A stretch of DNA of 64,000 nucleotides, from contig NC_064035.1 in the NCBI RefSeq assembly GCF_932526225.1, positions 5,641,501 through 5,705,500 on the forward strand, in the 5' to 3' direction. The translations under genes and the position numbers were made by a program. Source of the DNA: Nematostella vectensis (lineage: Eukaryota > Cnidaria > Anthozoa > Actiniaria > Edwardsiidae). The notes beneath the pieces are model-generated. The model was not told the origin of the DNA. It did no database searches and worked only from the letters and a program-made list of their open reading frames with translations. The number at the start of each line of letters is the position of its first letter. Positions within the stretch are counted from its first letter, which is position 1. Positions 1-29,566 of this stretch are shown here, piece after piece.

Positions 1-1015
1 CTGCAAAGCATTAAAAACACCAAAATTCCCTACTGCTTCTCTGGCTATGGATTTTTTGTATAGGTTGGTTCAGATTTCTTACTGTCTAGTGCAGTGATTT
101 ATGAATGTATTTTTTTTTTACATAAAACTGTTTCTTCTTAACCGCCATGTGTGTCAAGTAAAGTAACTTGTTCACTTACTAGAAGGTGCTAAATGGAAGT
201 CACTTGACACAAAGGTCAACTTTCTTGTTATACTATACAACTGTGGGTTATGCAATTGCTCAATAAGGCACAGTATCTAGAGTATTAAAAACTATTTTAA
301 TAGCGTTACCAACCTGGGAGTCAAGCTCCTTTTGCTAACCTTATTAGTTTGTAATTAACATAAATTACTCATAACAGTATAAATCATTACTGTCAAAATT
401 TTACCTCAACAGTTGTGTGGATCCTTTATTCATCTGATCACCCTTTAAAACACATCTTAAACAATTTGGACCATATATGTAACTATGTCATTTATGGATA
501 CCTAGCCTTTTTGCATGGATGGCAATTGACATTATTTTTAGTTCTATAGCCAAATTTTTAATATTGTCAGCTATGCAATTTGTCAGTTGTATTGTCAAAG
601 ATAAACCATGTGCTCTATTGCCAAGTTTCTGTTGACCATCGTTTCTTCCATGGCCACACACTCATTTGTCATTTCAACTCATTTTTTTTATTCTTTTTTG
701 TAATTTGTTGACTGTTAGCTAGGATCTGCTTGGATACAGTGCAAATAAAAATATATGTTTTCTGGGAATAGCAATAAATTATACAACCTTACTCATGTAT
801 GATAGATGCTGACACTAAAAAAGAATTTGTTCCCTAGTCAACCAGGCAAAATATGTCTTCAATCCATTAAATATAAATATATGTCAACAATCCATTGAAT
901 CATAATGGACTAAACTGGCCTAATATGTACAGTATCAATACAGCCACTATTATTATATAGTTTATATTCGATTAGGTTAGCCCAGCTAAAACAGTGCTAA
1001 TGCCAGCCAGCATAG

Positions 1016-1138
1016 CTGGAACTACTTCGCTTGATTGACCGCAAGACAGAGGAAATTGGCAAACTACTTTTGGTACATCCCAAGAAGGTTTTCGTCAGCA
1101 CTACTGGCACTGTTTTAACAACTAAGATAACAATCTAG
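1016..1138 (+). other. possible terminal coding exon, unidentified
   Basis: After an AG at 1014-1015, preceded by a branch-point-like CTAAT about 20 nt upstream, a frame of 40 codons runs to TAG at 1136-1138. It is richer in G+C than the surrounding AT-rich DNA and reads like ordinary protein: it begins LELLRLIDRKTEEIGKLLL and ends TTKITI. If real it would be the last exon of a plus-strand gene that starts left of the window. The polypyrimidine tract is poor and I recognise no family, so a chance open frame is quite possible. Confidence 0.2.
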
Positions 1139-3195
1139 AGCCATATAACATGTTGGCAATATACTGGTACAGCTGCAAAATCACTGTATTTGATTAGCCG
1201 CTTATATGTAGTTACTGTTGTAACTGCAGTGTTTGATACAAATGACTATTTATAGCTGAAATGTATTGATAAATGTTAAAAGGTCAAAGCCAGATGGTGA
1301 TTGTCTAAGAAAGCTAGACTTGCTATCCATCTATCTTCTGTATATTTTTAACTTTTACAATGGTTTATTTTGATAACACACTTAAACAAATTAAAGTGGA
1401 GATGTAAGATGTTTTTCGCTAGTGTAATTAGTTTGCTTAAAAACGCATAGAGAAAACATAAAAACAATGCTGAAGTTACAACCATGTTTGAACATTCATT
1501 ACATAAAGCTTATTTTTATTTCATTAATAAATTTTCTAATGAATATGAATTCTGCTGTGAATTACAATTTTGTTTTTATATCATTCACACGTATTTTTTT
1601 TTTAGATCAGACTATCATTTGAGAATGAACAGTCATTTGATTAAACTATCATCAGATATTAATTTTGATTATTGTTTACCTTTGGTAATAATGTTCCTTA
1701 ATGTTTGGCTATACAGAAACAGCCATCTGTTTTTGGTTATTATGTTAATAAAGCCCTACTGTACATCTAAGCTTCAGTAATGTCTAGGTAAAGCAAAAGT
1801 TTTATTGTTAAAGCAAATCAATAGCACTTTGCTTGACTAGGATTTGTATTTATCAACATTTTTCAACTTTTTATCACAGATAATGTTTTAGGTAATACTG
1901 GGTTGTAAATAAACACATTAATTTTTTTAAGCAGGGCTTGAAGTGAATAACATTTAAACAAATATATACCTTAAGATATTATAACATCTATAGCCAGTTT
2001 CAGTCTTCTCGCTATTTTTCGTTAACATGCAAATGTGTTCAACTCCTAGTCTGCTGAGCAGCCCTTATGTGAGGTGACCATACCTAGCAGGTTATTCTGT
2101 TAACCTGTTTCAGCCTCTGTCAAACATCTGTGAGAAGTTACCATGATTTGGTGTTTAGAAAGTCCTTGAGGCAAATCTCAAACCTGTGATGAAGGCAGTT
2201 AGCTCACTAAGGTTAAGTCTAGAAGGTATTTTATCCCCCTTTTCAGCCCAAAACTGCAGCAGTAGTGTGTATGGAGAAACAAAAGGTTTACATGCCTGGC
2301 ATTCCATAACAAGTCACATGTCTGAATTTGAACACCACATGATAGAAAAAAAACACTACACTGCTGATGAATTAAATGGGTCTTCCTCAGTAACTTTGCC
2401 TTTAAATTGATTGGAGGAAAAATGCTAAAGGCATTGAAAAAGGTTTCTCACTTAAACAAAGATGGTAAAAGCAGAGGGCCTGGGGTAAGTGAGTAGTAGT
2501 CAATGAATAACAGCTCACTTGGTGCTATAAATCAATGGGACTCTAGAAACAAGGCTTTAACCTTGGCTGCAGTCAGTTTTACTTTGCATAGTGATATCAG
2601 AGCACTCTGTTTTTATGTTAAGAATACATTGGTGATTTTACGTTTATTTTATTGTGTATTTTGCAAAGACAGACACCATGTATTGTGTAGCTCTCTTTTG
2701 TGATGGTTTAAAAAAAATTTTCAGCGATTATGGGAGACATTCTGTTCCATAAATATATTATTTGAAATTGTGCAAACAAAGGTTTGCTAAAAAAAAGCTT
2801 GCTATATTCGTTGTATATACTCTTTTGCTGTGTTATTGCTAGGAAATAATATGGTGGATCAAAAGTGATAATTTTCTAAACACTTGTAAGATTAACTAAC
2901 CTCAATATATGTCTTTTTTCATCTGTTAAAAAAGACCCTTCTGAATGTAAAAAGATAAATCAATGTGTGATTATCAGCCTTTTAATATTACCAAAAATGG
3001 GCTTTACCTTTTTTCTTGGCTTGTGTTTTTCAGATGTAGAAAAGAAATGTATTTATTCATATAGTTTTTACCAAATTTTGACTTGAAAATAAAAGTGACT
3101 TTAAGGTCAAGCTTATGCACATCATGCTGATTAATAAGATACATTTCTCATTCCACAACGGTGACAAAAGGAGTGCTTATGCTTTTTTAAAAATA

Positions 3196-3196
3196 A

Positions 3197-3234
<38 letters not shown>
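3196..3234. repeat. (TTA)n microsatellite
   Basis: About 13 uninterrupted TTA units in non-coding DNA. Confidence 0.9.
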
Positions 3235-5006
3235 CTAGATCCTGGGATACCTAAAAACATAAAAAAAAAATAAAATTTAGGATGTGACATTATCTTTATC
3301 AACATGTACTAGCATTTTTTTCCAATATTATCATATGAATAACCATTTGATACTATTATCTCTTTACATTATTATCTCTTTATATTTCCTTCATACTTTT
3401 CCCCTTCTTGCTTTAACATAGGTTATTTATATAAAATAGGTTATTTATGCAATTGTCTGTGTCTATATGCTTTTTTCTATGTCTCACTTTCATACAACAT
3501 GGCATTTGGTTTGTTTGTAGGGCTATAATGCTAGACAACCTGATTTCATTTCCATAAAAAATAGCTATCGCTCGTCTACTTATTTTTTCCCATATGGCAA
3601 GATCACTGAAATCCCCCTTCTCCATGTTGTATGTAACAATTTCTGTATTGACTATGCTCAAAGTATATATACTATCACACCAACAGGTGGCTAACTGGTG
3701 GTTACTGGTGGCAAACTCTAGCAATAATATCCTACCCTCTCAGCAATTTTTATTCACCCAGGCGGCTTGTAGACTTTTTATGGCATAAATTCAGATTTTA
3801 TTCTGTTAAATATTTTGCTGTATATTAATGCATATTTTTTTCCAGGTTAAAATCTATGTGATAAGCATTTTCATTATCCCTTTTCCTCGAGTATGCATAT
3901 GGCTCAGGAACATTTGTCTCAACTATCAGCTTGTATTTATCACTTTTTTTTCAACTAGTGTAGGAACTCTTCAAGGTTTGTTTTAATGTTGTTTGAGTTT
4001 CATTAATTATTAATCAGACAAAAGTGTCCTGCCTTTTGCCAACATGCTTGTAGTGCATGCAATTCTTTATATTCTTAAAGAAGATAACCAATATTGTACC
4101 CTTTAGCCATTAGGTGCATCACTAGACTTGTTGTATCCATACTCTTCCAGTTATGTGTGATGCGATCGCTATTTCTGTATCACATAACATAGATTGTTTT
4201 GCATAGGTAATTATGTGCCTTTGGCTTGCTGCCTAAAAACTAGTAGATGCTACATAGGCTTGTCCAAAGCAAATTACCTCTTTTTCAATTTGTCAGATTT
4301 TAACAATTTTTAAGCTACTGGTATTGACCCTTGGTCCTCGTAAGCAATCCTTAGCTGCACTTGTTGTACTTCTTGCAAGTTCTTGGATATTTTGCTGATT
4401 CCTAAATCTAACAGTGTAGTTACAAAAATTTGGACATTCATCCAGTTATATCAACATGGTAAGCAAAGCAGTATTTCGTTATATTTCTATATTGCTATGA
4501 TGGTATTGGATAATATAGAGGGCATATATGCTGCTAACACAGACTCTTAGGACCGCATCTCTCTGTTAGCATTTTACTGGAATCCTTACCTTGCTTACAA
4601 ACTACAGACTATAACTTCACTAACAGTTGACCACTTAAAACCAGTTAACTTCCTATGTTTAACAGAGAAGCATTAATGTTGTAAGTTTGGGCTTAACATA
4701 CCATACTACTATAGATATGCAGTCTATTAATTATTGCAGCAAGTTCTCAATACATGAAATTATCTCGGTTTACTTGCATCATATACTTTTATTTATTTTT
4801 TAATGTTTCAAGAAAGAACAAAACTATAGCTAGAATCCATCTGACACTAAGTATTGTTGATTTGGCTAAAGTATACTTATAGTTTCCCATGTGAAAGACA
4901 AAAATACATGGCTGTAATACACGATTTCTTTATTGCTACAACTGTTTACATACTTCATTTTGATGATTTCTGCATGCCTTGAGTGGGTGTAGCTCAAGTA
5001 ACGCTT

Positions 5007-5109
5007 ATGGACGATTTCACTAGACAGACAGTGTCCAACCCCCACGATTTCGTTGGCATTTTTCCGATTTTAATTAAACATCTCGAATCCCAATGCAACT
5101 ACTGCCAGG
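5007..5109 (+). other. possible first coding exon, unidentified
   Basis: An ATG at 5007 opens 34 codons (starting MDDFTRQTVSNPHDFVGIFP) and runs straight into a consensus donor, G|GTAAGA, with GT at 5110-5111. An in-frame TGA lies just upstream of the ATG. Local base composition is nearer to coding than its AT-rich surroundings. The exon would end in phase 1, so it cannot splice directly to the phase-0 CACNB exon at 11576; it is therefore not a simple alternative CACNB start. No family recognised. Confidence 0.25.
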
Positions 5110-6877
5110 GTAAGATCCTCTTCCTCTTTTTATAGTGTAGGGGTATTAGTAATAGTAGTTTTAACAGTGTAGAGGTTTTTATTGCAATATTTTCCAACAA
5201 AACCTAAGTGCAGACATTATTTTCACCATTTCTGTGATAAACATTGATTATTTAATACTTTTTGTCCTTGATATTTTCATCTTATTTTTTTCAGTGAGCT
5301 TAAACACTAGGCAACAACGAAGTAATTTTTAATGAAGTTCTTTAAGTATTTTAGGGGATGGGGGGGGGGGGGAGTTTTGAATTTACTGCTTCACTGCTTT
5401 GAATATGATTATACATAATTTCATGAAATTTTGGAAAGGACGGTTGATTAAAGTAACAGTGTAACATAGTATACTACATGTCTAGCCCACACACAAGATC
5501 TTATTATATGCTTTGGGGATTTGAGTCCATAGTGATTGTTGAAATGCTTAAATTAAAGTACTTTTTAAAATAGCATTTCAAGTTGAAAGAAGGCATTTCC
5601 GTTATTGTTAGACCACATTTATTCCATGAAAATTTGATGCCATGTAATAATGGTCTTTGGCTTTCTCTAGCAAATGATGATTTTTGGCCTGCCGAGAGCC
5701 TGATAAGAGATAAAAATTATTTCATTCAGATATTTTTTTATAAAAGAAAGTTTTGATAGCAGAATTTTTATTTTGTTTGTATCAATGGATACTGTTTAAA
5801 ATTCTGTTTAATGTACATTGTCTTTTGGAAAATATCTTGTGTAATATCATTGAATTACAATGGATTCTTTAAAGAACTATGATAATAAGGAAAAATGGTT
5901 GTACAGAATCTTACCATATTTCCATGTTATACCAAGTTTTACATGTTCAGTTGTGATTATCTTTCGCATCACTTGCCTTAATCATTATTTAACACACCAT
6001 TCCCTAGAGAGAAATCTTGCCATGCATTTTCCACTTGTGCTATGCATCCTGTGAGTTTTTTTTTTCCTTTTTGGTTTATACAATTTCCAAACAATTTAAC
6101 TCACCTGTGTACTATAAATCTTTGCTCCTGGGTAGCAATTGAAATGACAAGGGTCTTTGAATACTTGCCTATTAGATCTGGTTGGCATGAAATATAGATT
6201 ACGTGTCAGGCTCTGGGCACTGGTTGGTTCCTTGTAGTTGGTGTAAGCCACAATTGGATTACAGAAGTGAAATATTTACTGCTTTGAGAACTGCTACAAT
6301 ATACCTACCTTCCTATTTGCTTTCCCATTACATTGGCATAAGAAAGTAGAAACTTTTCAATGCATAATAAAGCCATGTATGTATGCTTTATTTAAGGCAG
6401 ACACCTTGCTTATTAGGCACATGAGTACTCGTATTGTCCTGACTTTTATGGGTATGTAGAGTACTTTTTGTTTTACAAAAAACTCAGCATATTAGATTTT
6501 CTAACTGTTAAGAGTCAATTCATTTGCTTAGTATTTAGCTAAAATTTGTCAGGTAAATAGTACACAATGTACCTGTGATGCAGTTTTCTAGGTGCGGAAA
6601 AATTTATTTGAAAAAATATAGTAAGCTCATTGCAACAATATGCTTGCCTCTTCTATCTTTTTTTTTTATAGTTTTTTCCTGTTTCATAATAGCGTTTTAG
6701 TCCCATGGTTTCACAACAATTCCCCAGGGTTCCCTCCTGTTGGTTTATTACTAAAAGTTGCAGAACCAGAAGAATGGGATAAAATATATTGGAAAAAATA
6801 CCACAAAATATGTACACTAAAGCAAAGCAATTTAAAGTTTTTTAGGCATGATAGCAGCATTATTGTACAAGTATTGG

Positions 6878-7060
6878 ATTACAGCCTGACCAAGAAAACT
6901 GTGAACACCGGAAATATGTATGGAATGTTTGTTCCGACCAATCACTCGCAAGATATTTAAACATTCAACTAGAAACAAGTCTCGCATCTGATTCGTCAGA
7001 AGACAATAAACATTCCACTCATATTTTAGGTGTTCCTGGTTTTCTTGGTCGGGCTGTAAT
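6878..7060. mobile_element. palindromic MITE-like element, copy 1
   Basis: The ends are inverted repeats: ATTACAGCCTGACCAAGAAAAC at the left and GTTTTCTTGGTCGGGCTGTAAT at the right. The inner arms are also complementary (AAATATGTATGGAATGTTTG against CAATAAACATTCCACTCATA). A second copy in the opposite orientation lies at 50065-50263. It has no coding capacity, so it is most likely a non-autonomous DNA transposon. Confidence 0.7.
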
Positions 7061-7962
7061 AGCCCTTTCCTTGACTTCTATTTGTAGCTATTACTGTAAC
7101 AGGATATTTCCATTATTTGTCCCTTCAAAATCATGGTAAAGCTTTATATTCCTATACAGAATGTCATAGCTAGACTCAACCCATGTCATAGCTAGACTGA
7201 ACTAAGAGAGACTACCCATTTGGAAATCCTTTTTTCTCTTTAAAGTCCAAGAGTTTTATTTTTCTTGTCATCAGAGATTCACTTGCATATCCCTGTCTGA
7301 TAATATTAGTTTATTTTTTCATAATGGCTGACTTTAAAACTATAACACTTCACCCCAGAATATTTGTTTTGGTTAAGATAAGTCTTCTTTTGATCCCAAC
7401 ATCTGTTATCATTTAGTGAAAAACCAGCACTGTACTCAAAACTTGTACAATAACTGTTTGTCCATCACAGTTATATTGGTTTGATAGCAGATATTTAAAA
7501 CAAGCAATTAGAATCCAACAAATAAACATCACAAATAGACATTGAACCAAGTAGAATAATTTTTTTATTAAAGAAAACAATATTCACTAAGAAGAGATAA
7601 CAAAATCCTATAATGATCTTTTGTGGTAACTCTCAATTTAAATTCACAGTATGATAGTTTCTATTGGCAGCAAAGTTTTCTCTTACGGTCCATTATTTGA
7701 CAAACCTAAGAGTTTTTAATTAAGGTTAATTTGGAAAGCAAATGTATAACAGGTCTTATGTCCATATTTGGGAGCAGGGGAATATGTCAAACATGACATC
7801 ATAGTCAAGGTGTCGCAAGCTCCTCCCAATCAATACTCAAGTGTGACCATGAGTTGGTTGTGGGATTAAGCCCATTGGTGGACCATGGTGAACCTCTCTG
7901 AGAACTTTGCTCGAGTTCAAAAATGTGAAAATTCCACTTTACTGGTCTTGAATAAGCTTAGG

Positions 7963-20914
<12,952 letters not shown>

Positions 20915-21842
20915 TCGCCCTCTCGACTTTTAACGGGGCATTTTTATGAAAACCCTAGATGGCCTGGATTGACGGCCAGCATAATCAAATCTACAGAAGC
21001 CTTAGATACAAGACCTTTCGGCTGTGTGTGGCCGCTTGTGCTTTTTATAACGCACCATAGCCACTTTGAGCCATAAGATAAAGAAATCATTCATTGTTCA
21101 TATGACACCGATCGGCATTGAGGTAAACCTACAGCGGTACGGATAAAGGACAGTTGAACACGGAATTATGGCTTTTCACTGAATTTGCGGTCTTGAGGAA
21201 GCCTGCAGACCGGGGAGAGAGAGCTCTCTGGGTTGCTTTAATATGGCTTCCCTGAACTGTTTCTACTATACACGAAGTGCTTAAAGGGCTATCAGTCCTT
21301 TATGTTAAGGAGTTAAATGTGGCCTGCGCAAGATTAGATTGAGGGACAGGCAAGCCGGTTTGCTTATAACCAAAGAGCAGCATGGAGCCACGCCCATGGA
21401 GGTTAAGCGCTAGTGCTGTCTTAATTCGCATTCACAACCATGTACCCATTCACTTTGAAGAAATAATCATTAGTATATCATCACCAGCGAGGCGCACAGT
21501 GCGTTCTATAGTCACGACGCAACAGACGACTTTTTTTTACAAAATTCCACGGTGACCACGGTAGCACAAAACACACTATCCACTTCGCCTCCCTAGCGCG
21601 GACACACAGATGTAGATTTAAAGTCGATATATAATTACGAGCCGCTGTAGTAACAGTTGTTTTATATTTTTAAGCCTTGATAGTAAATATGAATTAAAGC
21701 GGCAGTCTCAGCGGTAGTTACATTGAATTAAAAAGATATATATTAGAATTTCGGGGCCCCAATTTGGGAGACTCTAGTTTACGATAAGACTTGGACACTG
21801 GAAGATATTTAAAAGCCACCGCTGGGGACAACGTGCTGCAGC

Positions 21843-22035
21843 TCGTCCAATCAGCAATGCAGACAGATAGTGAGATTGTCACGTGCCGCTGCTCGTCCAA
21901 TCAACATTCGCCTTATATCAATTCGGAATTGTAGTTTGCGCGTAGCAGCGCACACGCACTGGGCTTTTTGAAATTTTGCGATATTATGCGATTTAAGAAT
22001 AGATTTAATTCTGACAGAAAATATATAAAGAAGGA
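21843..22035 (+). promoter_or_regulatory. promoter-like cluster (two CCAAT boxes, E-box, TATA-like)
   Basis: Two copies of GCTCGTCCAATCA (about 21840 and 21892) flank a CACGTG E-box near 21880. A TATA-like AAAATATATAAAG lies near 22018-22030. The order and spacing resemble a plus-strand promoter, but no convincing gene follows within the next 2 kb. This could be a transposon-derived or alternative promoter, or coincidence. Confidence 0.25.
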
Positions 22036-22070
22036 ACCCTGTCTGACGAAGTGAGCTTTTAATTTGCGGT

Positions 22071-22270
22071 TTCATAGAATGTTGCCTATTGCAAGACCAG
22101 GTTGTGCGAGCTTCATAGCAAGTTGCCTATTGCAAGACCAGGTTGTGTGAGCTTCATAGCAAGTTGCCTATTGCAAGACCAGATTGTGCAAGCTTAATAG
22201 CAAGTTGCTATCGCAAGACCAGATTGTGCAAGCTTCATAGCAAGTTGCGGATTGCAAGACCAGGTTGTGT
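22071..22270. repeat. about 41-bp tandem repeat, five copies
   Basis: The unit is TTCATAGCAAGTTGCCTATTG then CAAGACCAGGTTGTGTGAGC. The copies are mildly diverged. Directly downstream of the promoter-like cluster. Confidence 0.85.
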
Positions 22271-22446
22271 GATCCTAGAGCTGCAATTGGTGCAAAAGTG
22301 TATCACGATATTTTACTGGTTTTATATACGTTCGCAACAGTATTTCTAAATTGATCCTAATAATTGAACTATGTGTGATTTGCATTTTCTCTTTAATAAT
22401 TTGCTTTATCCTAGAATGAGGTCTGCAAAAGAAACTATAATGATAT

Positions 22447-22545
22447 AGAATCGCATAAAAAAATCCCGCGGGTCGGTACGGGTGTGAGATAGAAAGCCCG
22501 CGGGACGGTACGGGTACAAGATAGAACGCTTGCGGGATCGGAAGA
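22447..22545. repeat. short GC-rich tandem repeat
   Basis: About 2.5 copies of a roughly 42-bp unit containing CCCGCGGG(T/A)CGGTACGGGT followed by (G/A)AGATAGAA. GC-rich against an AT-rich background. Confidence 0.65.
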
Positions 22546-22676
22546 TTATCGTGTTTTTAATGTTTCCTATGCACTACCCCATCCAAGGAAGTTATCGGGC
22601 AAATTATTATTTGTAGCAGCTAAAACGGCTCCCGTTTACTTAACAAATTAATTGATGTGATTCTTGGTCATGTAGC

Positions 22677-22907
22677 TTAGATGACTTTACTGCGCGATGA
22701 CGGTTTCAAGGGCGGGTAGATGTCACCGGCGATATCTGCTTGACAAACCTCGGCATATTCGAGAACCCAGTTTTCCCCTTTGCCATCTCTGATGAAAAAT
22801 AATGCCTGCGGAGGGGGAGGGGGAAGATTGGTTATAAACTGTATTGCTGAGGGCGAAATCATTGTCTTACTCGTAGTTTCAGTAGAACCTGAATATACTC
22901 CTTCCAT
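22677..22907 (-). CDS. possible small protein or terminal exon, unidentified
   Basis: On the minus strand an ATG at 22907 opens 76 codons ending in TAA (22677-22679). The C-terminal 42 residues (from ALFFIRDGKGENWVLEYAEV to PSSRSKVI) read like genuine protein, with a mixed composition unlike the AT-rich flanks. Just before them is a C/T-rich stretch ending in CCGCAG, which could encode PPPPPQ or be the polypyrimidine tract and acceptor of a terminal exon (about 22677-22805). I found no partner exon on the minus strand up to 24.9 kb and recognise no family. It is either a small intronless gene, a leftover exon, or chance. Confidence 0.3.
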   Translation of the reverse strand: MEGVYSGSTETTSKTMISPSAIQFITNLPPPPPQALFFIRDGKGENWVLEYAEVCQADIAGDIYPPLKPSSRSKVI

Positions 22908-24994
22908 TTAGCTGTGGGTATAGCTGAGACTTGTTTCGGTTGTATATCTAAGTGCGTAGAATTTTGTATGCTCTATTTTCTAGGCAGTCAATGCAAGTGT
23001 TTCCAAGGCGTTTGCTTGCATACTGCCTGCACTTATATTATTGATTTGTAAATAAAGTCTGTCAACATTGAACTTTTATGTCATGTTTGATTATGTTGAT
23101 ACATTCTTGAAGAGCTGAGGGACCTCTATTAGCTATAACTCTAGAGCACTTTAAAATGATTCTGGTGTTAAGAACCCTGCAAATTATCTCCGGGTAGCAC
23201 ACTAGGGAATGGAAGTCCTCTAGATAAATCCCCCTCCTTAGCTGCGAGCCTTTTTCGGCTTTCAAGTTCGCCCCTAGCCTCCCTTAAGGCTATATTACAC
23301 GAGGTATTTTCCTGCAATTTGCAATGCAATGACTAATAAGGAAAATTTCAGGTTGCAGAAACACGATACACACGGCATTTTTCTTCGCAATTTTGCGAAA
23401 AAAAGAAACCAACTCTAGTTATTTGCAACTTGCAGCTTCTTTGAAATTGGCGCTTCTGTGCTTCTCTCTATCAATATCATTTTACCAAATATGATTTAAT
23501 TGTCAGTACCCTTCATAGCCGTAGCAGGCCTCCAATTATTATTATTTTCATTATTATTTTTTTTTTTGGGGGGGGCACTATTACAGAAACATTAAGAAAA
23601 CAATAGGGGCACGGCTACGCCCCTACTGGTCATTTATAATTTTTTTAAATATTGGAAGGGCACGTGCCCCCAGTGCCCCACCCCTGCTACAGCCCTGACC
23701 TTAAAGATAAGTCTTGCAGATACGACACTACAATTGCAATTTGCTTTGAAATCAGAACTAACTGTGCTATGACTCGTTTTTATATCCACTCTTTGTGTAG
23801 TGATGTAGCGAAACAGATTAAGAGATTAAGTTGATGATTGTATAACAGTTAGGTCGCTAGTAATACGATGCTGGGTGTATCAGATTTAGACTTGAACCCG
23901 ATGTCGAAAGGGAGTGAATTATATTGTTAAACGTCCCAACTTCATTGTAATTCTTTGTCTCTGGGCCACCAAACCCTATCCCGACCGAGCTATTACATTT
24001 TTTTCATAAATACCTTTTTATAAGAACGTCCACCCAGCTGAGATTTCACCAAATTCTAAGAACATATCGTCATATACATATATTGAGGCTGGGCCGTTCT
24101 TATTTTTGGAGCAATTTAAAGGCTGAAGATGTTCTTAACGTGTTCTTAAATTTTAGTGTATATAAGAATAAAATACCCAATGAATTATAAGGAAGAGAAT
24201 TACACAAATGATCAAAAGAAAAATATTTAAAGCAGCATTGTCACCAGTTTACTTCCGAAGGTCCGACGGAAACCTCAACCGTTAAAAAAGAAAAGAATCT
24301 ATTAGAATCCGAGATATTTAACAGGCCACCCGCTCTAAATTATCAATCACATCCTCAAAGAAACTTCCAATAGACGCACTGCTTTCAATATTTTGAAATA
24401 TTATTCGCGTTTTCCGTTGAAAATCATCGGGGATTTTTACGTAATCGACCGGAAGTAAACTGGTGACAATGCTGCTTTAAGGGTGTCTTATGAACACAAT
24501 TCGATTCTGCATTTTAGAACACATCACACAAAGAAAACTCGACATTTTTCTGCTATCTCAGCCTCGGCATGTTCTTAGCATGTTCTTAAAATTTGGTGAA
24601 ATCTCAGGCTGGACGTCCTTATAAAAAGGTTCTTATAAAAAAAGAGTGTATTATTGTGTTAGTACAGATGTTACTGGTATTGATAGTTTGTGTAATTCTC
24701 TTCCATACTTTACCCAGTATTCTTAAAAAGAAATAAATAGAATTAGTATATAAAACTCGGGAACCTCGCAAGAACAAGCGATTTGAATGGTTGAGAAACT
24801 CGGGATCAATCAAATTACAGTAAAACAAATCCAAACCGATAAATACTGAAATGGGCTTGTTTGGGTTCCCTGTGGGACTGCTGCTCACGGGAGCTGGTAT
24901 CTAACTATCGTTTTTGTCAAGTCATCCGCCATCTTCTGAAGAAAAGAAAGCACGAGACAAGTTTAGAGGGAGAAAAATTCAGTTCCTAAACAAG
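22908..24994. other. intergenic repeats and PSMD7 5' flank
   Basis: No gene seen. Contents: an AATAAA near 23050; a region at 23300-23440 with TTGCAATTTGCAATGC and GCGAAAA motifs, typical of decayed DNA elements; a G-run with low-complexity sequence around 23560-23700; inverted segments around 24010-24730 that bracket a MITE; and the 5' leader of PSMD7 with a 17-codon upstream ORF at 24851-24904. Confidence 0.5.
24228..24479. mobile_element. TA-flanked MITE, family B copy 1
   Basis: The terminal inverted repeats are AAGCAGCATTGTCACCAGTTT at the left and its complement ending GCTGCTT at the right, each flanked by TA as expected for Tc1/mariner-type insertion. A related copy in the opposite orientation is at 30541-30758; shared internal sequence includes AGAATCTATTAGAATCCG and CTCTAAATTATCA. 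No coding capacity. Confidence 0.75.

Positions 24995-29566
<4,572 letters not shown>

Larger units (their letters stand above)
1..7962. other. AT-rich region without a recognisable gene
   Basis: Upstream flank of the calcium channel beta subunit gene, or part of a long 5' intron/UTR of it. I scanned both strands and found only short open frames with no family resemblance. Two exon-like pieces (1016-1138 and 5007-5109), a TTA microsatellite and a MITE are listed separately. A further weakly coding-looking stretch at 2186-2485 has an open frame of 74 codons followed by a different frame ending at a consensus GTAAGT donor (2486), but I cannot assign it. A 21-bp direct duplication (GTCATAGCTAGACT core) sits near 7161-7200. 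Confidence 0.5.
20915..22676. other. CACNB 3' flank; no gene seen
   Basis: Downstream of the CACNB stop codon. Its first part is presumably 3' UTR; I see no canonical AATAAA close by, only the variant ATTAAA near 21690 and 21727. It also contains a promoter-like cluster and two short minisatellites, listed separately. Confidence 0.5.

Noticed and set aside
6640-6960. 106-codon open frame as a gene
   Set aside because: Its 3' part is inside the MITE at 6878-7060 and its 5' part is a T-rich low-complexity run.
24914-24994. N-terminal extension of PSMD7
   Set aside because: Open in frame but without an ATG; the family-typical start is the ATG at 24995.
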